Below, piece by piece: positions 60,387 through 64,000 of a DNA stretch of 64,000 bases. The notes below the pieces were generated by a model. It was given only the letters and a program-made list of their open reading frames with translations. It searched no databases and was not told where the DNA came from. This stretch comes from Kaistella sp. SH40-3. GTDB lineage: Bacteria > Bacteroidota > Bacteroidia > Flavobacteriales > Weeksellaceae. Within the stretch, counting starts at the first letter, position 1. The number at the start of each line of letters is the position of its first letter. A program made the position numbers and the translations under genes. The stretch covers positions 1-64,000 of the forward strand of contig NZ_JAQYUS010000001.1 of the NCBI RefSeq assembly GCF_030686865.1, read 5' to 3'.

Positions 60387-60909
60387 ATGATTTCAACTTT
60401 AATGATTATTAAATAATGGCTTTTCTCTGTTAGGAGTTTAATTCTTGGATTTGCGTGTATTTATTTTTAACCGCAAAAGAGGCAAAAGTTTCATTGTATT
60501 AGAAGTTAATCAGTAGGGTGCAAAATAAGTGTCGGAAAACGATTTGCTTTTTTGTATTCTTTTAAATTACTTAATGTATATCCGTATTCAATAATAATGA
60601 AAATTTTAAACGCAAAGAGCGCAAAGTTTTATTAAAAAAAATGCTTTTTTTCGCACGTTTTTAAAGTTCGCAAAGGCGTTTCACTTAACAAAGTTCGCAA
60701 CGAATTACAAATTATTATTATTTACGGACAATCAAAAATTACTTTCTTTTGCAATGATCTTTTGTTTTTTTTGCGAATAAAAAAATACTTTAACGCCTTG
60801 TAAAAATAGCAAATCTCTTTTGAATGCGTCCATGACTTTGCTCATAATCATTGAAAATAACAAAAATTTCAAAAGCCGATTAATTTTAATAAATTTGCGC
60901 TCGTAAAGC
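60387..60909. other. Intergenic region with GCAAAG-type repeats
   Basis: 520 bp with no credible gene. It contains CCGCAAAAGAGGCAAAAG (about 60471), ACGCAAAGAGCGCAAAG (about 60611) and AAAGTTCGCAAAGGCG / AAAGTTCGCAACG (about 60664-60702). These are the short degenerate GCAAAG words common between genes of such genomes. Confidence 0.5.
60890..60897 (+). promoter_or_regulatory. Bacteroidota -7 box (TAAATTTG) of the DUF3822 gene
   Basis: Exact TAnnTTTG on the plus strand, 12 bp before the ATG at 60910, leaving a leader of only a few bases. Confidence 0.55.
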
Positions 60910-61632
60910 ATGGAACAACTCAAATTACTTTTTACCAAAGACGGCGTACAATATCAGGTTTCCAGAAACAAAAATGTTTCTTTGGACAATGCCTTTTTTA
61001 TGACCGAAGAATCACCAGAAAATGCATTGTCTGAAAAGATCGACACGCTTTTGGCCGATAAAAAATATAAAGAAATTACGGTTATTTCTGCCCTGAACCA
61101 TTTTACGTTAATGCCAGAAGGCTTCAATAACCACGATTTGGGTTATGATCTGATTGCCTATAACGCGCCAGTAGATAAAGATGAGGAAGAATTAATGCTT
61201 TCGATTAACAAAAAATTTGGCGTTCAGTTTTATTACACTTTCCCAAAATCGACTCATCAGAAAATTAAAGACTTAGCGATTCCGACCAAATTCAATTTCT
61301 CGGGCGAACAGTTTTTGAATCAAATTACAGTAAAGAATCAGAAAGAAATTCATATCAATTTATACCATCATCAATGTGAGTTTTTCGCTTTTGAACATAA
61401 AAAAGTGATTCTTTATAATAATCTAGATGTGAATTCAGAAGTTGATTTCCTCTATTTCATCATGTTTACTTTAAGTAAAATAGGATTCGGCATCGCAGAC
61501 ACTCAGTTTTTCGTTTATGGTGAAACCACAGAAAATGAAACTTTTATTTCCGAATTAAAGAAGTTCGTTAAAACTCTAAAAATCGTTTTCGATAATATTC
61601 CCAACAAAAACTTTCTTTTAAACGCCAGATGA
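60910..61632 (+). CDS. DUF3822-family protein
   Basis: 240 residues, cytoplasmic. It matches the DUF3822 family end to end (LLFTKDGVQYQVSRNKN start, HINLYHHQCEFFAFEHKKVILYN in parts, FIMFTLSKIGFG). An actin/FtsA-like ASKHA-type fold has been proposed for such proteins, but the function is unknown. In Bacteroidota this gene normally sits directly before rsmD; here a four-helix-bundle gene and repeat tracts intervene. The start is supported by a TAAATTTG box 12 bp upstream. Confidence 0.9.
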   Translation: MEQLKLLFTKDGVQYQVSRNKNVSLDNAFFMTEESPENALSEKIDTLLADKKYKEITVISALNHFTLMPEGFNNHDLGYDLIAYNAPVDKDEEELMLSINKKFGVQFYYTFPKSTHQKIKDLAIPTKFNFSGEQFLNQITVKNQKEIHINLYHHQCEFFAFEHKKVILYNNLDVNSEVDFLYFIMFTLSKIGFGIADTQFFVYGETTENETFISELKKFVKTLKIVFDNIPNKNFLLNAR

Positions 61633-61703
61633 TGGATGCTCGATGTTTGATGATAATAATAGCGATTAAATTTGATTGATTATCTTTAATTCAAATTTTA
61701 AAG

Positions 61704-62057
61704 ATGAGTTTCAAGTTTGAAAAGTTAATTATTTGGCAAGATTCAATGAGTTTCGGCGAAAAGATTTATCATCGTTCTTCCCAATTTCCAAAAGATGAAG
61801 TTTTTAATCTTATTTCACAAATAAGAAGAGCTTCAGACTCTATTGCTCTTAATATTGCAGAGGGCAGTATTTTACAAAGTAATCCTGAATTTAGAAGGTT
61901 TTTAGGATATTCCATTCGTTCACTTGCAGAGGCAGTTACATGTCTATACAAGGCAAAATATAGAAATTATATTACAGAAGAAACATTCACAGCATTATAT
62001 AACGAATCATACAAAATCATGAACCATATCATCGCATTTAGAAATAAATTGAATTAA
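61704..62057 (+). CDS. Four-helix-bundle protein (23S rRNA intervening-sequence type)
   Basis: 117 residues, all alpha. The FEKLIIWQDSMSFGEKIY start, SQIRRASDSIALNIAEGS (RRAxxSIxxNIAEG signature, about 39-56), then RRFLGYSIRSLAEAVTCLYKA fit the S23/IVS family. These small ring-forming proteins were first found in rRNA intervening sequences and are also common beside diversity-generating elements and mobile DNA. Their function is unknown. It is inserted between DUF3822 and rsmD, with degenerate repeat words on both sides, so a mobile or hitch-hiking origin is possible. Confidence 0.92.
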   Translation: MSFKFEKLIIWQDSMSFGEKIYHRSSQFPKDEVFNLISQIRRASDSIALNIAEGSILQSNPEFRRFLGYSIRSLAEAVTCLYKAKYRNYITEETFTALYNESYKIMNHIIAFRNKLN

Positions 62058-62131
62058 ATTTGCCTTCTCGTGCATCTAAAATCCAGCACCAAACACCCAG
62101 CATCCAGCATCTAACATCCAACAACAAAACC
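62058..62131. repeat. Degenerate CCAGCACCAAACACC tract upstream of rsmD
   Basis: Units such as CCAGCACC, CAAACACC and CAGCATCCAGCATC fill the space up to the rsmD ATG. The tract keeps the rsmD frame open upstream to 62060, which is an artefact. Confidence 0.5.
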
Positions 62132-62737
62132 ATGTACAGAATAATCAGTGGCCAATGGAAAGCCAAAAGAATTTCCGCTCCAAAAAGTTTCGACGTCAGA
62201 CCAACCACCGATTTTGCCAAAGAAGCACTCTTCAGCATTATTGAAAACCGTTTCCGATTCGACTATGCCTCAATTTCTGTGCTCGATTTATTTGCCGGAA
62301 TTGGATCCATCTCCCTGGAGTTTGCCTCCCGAGGTTGCAAAGATGTTACCTCAATTGAAATGAATGCCAGACATGCGGGATTCATTAATAATACTGCGAC
62401 TGAACTCGAAATGAATACGCAGGTCAATGCAATTCGTGGCGATGTTTTTGAATATTTAAAAAAGAACAGAAACCGTAAAACCTACGAAATTGTTGTGGCT
62501 GATCCCCCTTTTGAAATGGATGTGCCGAAATATCAGGAATTGATTTCTTTGGTATTGAACAATAATTACCTGAAGGAAAATGGCGTCTTTATTTTGGAAC
62601 ATCAAAGTCGCACAAAATTGGAACACCCCAATATTATCGATACCAGAAAATATGGGAATGTAAGTTTTTCTTTCTTAAAACCAAATGAACCGGAAGTAGA
62701 AGAAACTGCGGAGACAGAAGAAGCAACTACCGAGTAA
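62132..62737 (+). CDS. rsmD: 16S rRNA (guanine966-N2)-methyltransferase RsmD
   Basis: 201 residues from the ATG at 62132 (MYRIISGQWKAKRI, the usual RsmD start); a longer frame to 62060 translates repeat sequence and is rejected. SAM-binding motif I VLDLFAGIGSISLEF (about 50-64); catalytic motif IV ADPPF (123-127; the family usually has DPPY). The last 20 residues are a Glu/Thr-rich tail (EEATTE end). It methylates G966 of 16S rRNA during 30S assembly. It converges with murI, and a hairpin sits between them. Confidence 0.94.
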   Translation: MYRIISGQWKAKRISAPKSFDVRPTTDFAKEALFSIIENRFRFDYASISVLDLFAGIGSISLEFASRGCKDVTSIEMNARHAGFINNTATELEMNTQVNAIRGDVFEYLKKNRNRKTYEIVVADPPFEMDVPKYQELISLVLNNNYLKENGVFILEHQSRTKLEHPNIIDTRKYGNVSFSFLKPNEPEVEETAETEEATTE

Positions 62738-62782
62738 TATTGACTAAGAGAGAATAGACGGAATTTATCTCAAAATTATATT

Positions 62783-62846
62783 GCCACGAATTCATGAATA
62801 AATGTTATCTACAACAGAAAAATTCGTGCATTCGTGGCATTTTTAT
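62783..62846. terminator. Hairpin between rsmD and murI
   Basis: TGCCACGAAT (62783-62792) pairs perfectly with ATTCGTGGCA (62831-62840), followed by TTTTTA. Inner words (ATGAAT/ATTCGTGC) add partial pairing. It sits between two convergent genes and can terminate rsmD; the same word pair is a frequent intergenic repeat in related genomes as I recall them. Confidence 0.6.
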
Positions 62847-62859
62847 AAAAAACACTCTC

Positions 62860-63690
62860 TTACAACACTTTCAATTCCAGATTGATCGTTTTGCCAAAGA
62901 ATTTCTTAGAAATTTTCTCGAAGTTTTTGGTAATATCTGAAAGGTAAAATTGATAAGACGGCTTTGGGTTTTGCTCATTTAATAAATGGTGTTTTTCCAA
63001 TACCATTTTCAACTGATTCGCCACAATACTCGGTGAATCAATTACTCTGACGCGGTTTCCGTAATATTGCTTGATCTCATTCAACAAAAGCGGATAATGT
63101 GTACAACCTAAAATTAGGGTTTCAATGTTTTTTAATTTACTGTTACTCAAATAATTGTAAATGATCGAATGGGTAATTGGATGGTTTCTAAAACCTTCCT
63201 CAATCGCCGGGACCAAAAGCGGAGTCGCCAATTCATCAACTTTAATGAACTTATTATGTTTGCGAATTGACTTTTTGTATAACCCAGAATTCACAGTGGC
63301 TTTGGTTGCAATCACACCCACATTATTGTGAATCTCGTACGCTACTTTTTCCGCTACTGGATTAATTACATCGATGACTGGAACTTGATTGTTGACCAAT
63401 TCCAAGACTTCTTTTAAAGCATTTGCTGTGGCAGAATTACACGCAATAACAATCGCTTTGCAATTTTTCTCTAATAAAAACTCGGTGATTTTTATACAAT
63501 AGCCAACAATCGCTTCCCGCGATTTTTCACCGTACGGAAGGTGTTTGGTGTCGCCGAAATAAATTAAATCTTCATTAGGCAATAATCTTTTAATTTCTTT
63601 GGCAACGGTTAATCCACCCACACCAGAATCGAAAATCCCGATAGGTTGGTTGGCTGAAAGATGACTGAAATCTTGTTTTTGAGTTTTCAA
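62860..63690 (-). CDS. murI: Glutamate racemase
   Basis: 276 residues if started at the TTG at 63690 (product begins MKTQKQDFSHLSANQP, as in related proteins). An ATG-initiated frame to 63768 would add 26 residues, a hydrophobic FTWLF repeat encoded by a tandem duplication, and is less likely. It converts L- to D-glutamate for peptidoglycan. Catalytic cysteines: Cys84 in IACNSATANA and Cys196 in LGCTHYPLL; the start motif GIFDSGVGGLTVAKEI binds substrate. Housekeeping, monocistronic in this view. Confidence 0.92.
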   Translation of the reverse strand: MKTQKQDFSHLSANQPIGIFDSGVGGLTVAKEIKRLLPNEDLIYFGDTKHLPYGEKSREAIVGYCIKITEFLLEKNCKAIVIACNSATANALKEVLELVNNQVPVIDVINPVAEKVAYEIHNNVGVIATKATVNSGLYKKSIRKHNKFIKVDELATPLLVPAIEEGFRNHPITHSIIYNYLSNSKLKNIETLILGCTHYPLLLNEIKQYYGNRVRVIDSPSIVANQLKMVLEKHHLLNEQNPKPSYQFYLSDITKNFEKISKKFFGKTINLELKVL

Positions 63691-63869
63691 GGGGTTGAAA
63701 TTTGTGCAAAAATACGGAATAAAGAGCCAAGTAAAAAGTAAAAAGAGCCAAGTAAAATGAGTGGTCAATAAAAGTGAATGACGAATTTTGAACCGTTTTT
63801 ATTTAATGAAGAAAGTGAATATTGAACTTTAAACTATTGCTAAATAGCAACCTCGCAACTCGCAACTCA

Positions 63870-64000
63870 TTAAACCACAAACAGATCCGACGCGATTCCA
63901 TCTGCTAAAAACCAGTGTTTTTCAGGAATCGTTAAATGGTTATTTTCGACTTTTAATAAACCGTCTTCCAGTTTGGTTTTGATTTCTTTTTGAAAATACT
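63870..64000 (-). CDS. hemW: HemW-like radical SAM heme chaperone, C-terminal end (partial)
   Basis: Only the last 43 codons lie in the window; the gene continues past the edge. The visible product, ending DGLLKVENNHLTIP, KHWFLADGIASDLFVV, matches the C-terminus of Flavobacteriia HemW (formerly called oxygen-independent coproporphyrinogen oxidase-like). The catalytic radical-SAM part is outside. The 101-bp gap to murI holds no gene. Confidence 0.8.
   Translation of the reverse strand, partial: YFQKEIKTKLEDGLLKVENNHLTIPEKHWFLADGIASDLFVV

Noticed and set aside
62060..62131. N-terminal extension of RsmD
   Set aside because: Encoded by the CCAGCACC repeat tract; RsmD begins MYRIISG at 62132.

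Overview
The window looks like a chromosomal segment of a Bacteroidota bacterium, most likely a Flavobacteriia member close to Chryseobacterium/Kaistella (Weeksellaceae). Supporting evidence: a SusC/SusD pair, a type IX secretion sorting domain, RteC, DUF6520- and DUF3822-type proteins, TAnnTTTG promoter boxes without Shine-Dalgarno sites, and many of the short palindromic repeats that litter such genomes. No rRNA, tRNA or CRISPR array was seen.

Layout. (1) 1-9250 is a visibly AT-rich accessory island on the minus strand. It holds a two-gene module with a three-helix membrane C-terminus, a large Eco57I-like restriction-modification protein with a small nuclease-like partner and a shortened NADAR gene, two small unknown genes, and a tandem pair of XRE regulators behind a direct-repeat operator. 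(2) 10154-16998 is a plus-strand SusC-SusD-S9 peptidase operon, probably for peptide uptake. (3) 17034-19349 is a minus-strand cluster with a small Cys-containing exported peptide (DUF6520-like), a MauE-like membrane protein with a large extracytoplasmic domain, and a small lipoprotein whose 3' end is overlapped by a second frame. (4) 19622-22209 holds a TPR/AraC-type regulator and RteC. (5) 22410-25807 is an accessory patch: a compact four-gene cassette (unknown protein, DUF5675-like protein, two small holin-like membrane proteins), a relative of its first gene, and a small regulator-like protein.

(6) 26129-55381 is a capsule/exopolysaccharide locus, almost all on the minus strand. It has nine or ten glycosyltransferases, an EpsG/Wzy-like polymerase, an OafA-type acyltransferase with an SGNH domain, two pyruvyl-transferase-family proteins, a GH88/105-like and a GH130-like protein, a three-gene dTDP-3-acetamido-3,6-dideoxyhexose module, an ABC exporter (Wzt/Wzm type), a WbpP-like UDP-GlcNAc 4-epimerase, Wzc and Wza. 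The ABC ATPase and permease genes are separated by a plus-strand T9SS cargo gene bracketed by a direct repeat of about 115 bp. (7) 55450-64000 is mainly housekeeping: an outer-membrane protein, recX, glyA, an Smr protein, a DUF6370-like protein, DUF3822, a four-helix-bundle gene, rsmD, murI and the end of hemW.

The other striking property is the intergenic DNA. At least six families of short, hairpin-forming repeats recur, several with compensatory stem changes between copies. One copy is embedded in frame in a glycosyltransferase gene. Hexanucleotide (TTAAGG-like) and trinucleotide (CAT) arrays flank the ABC permease gene, and degenerate GATGG/CCATC-rich tracts fill many gene junctions.
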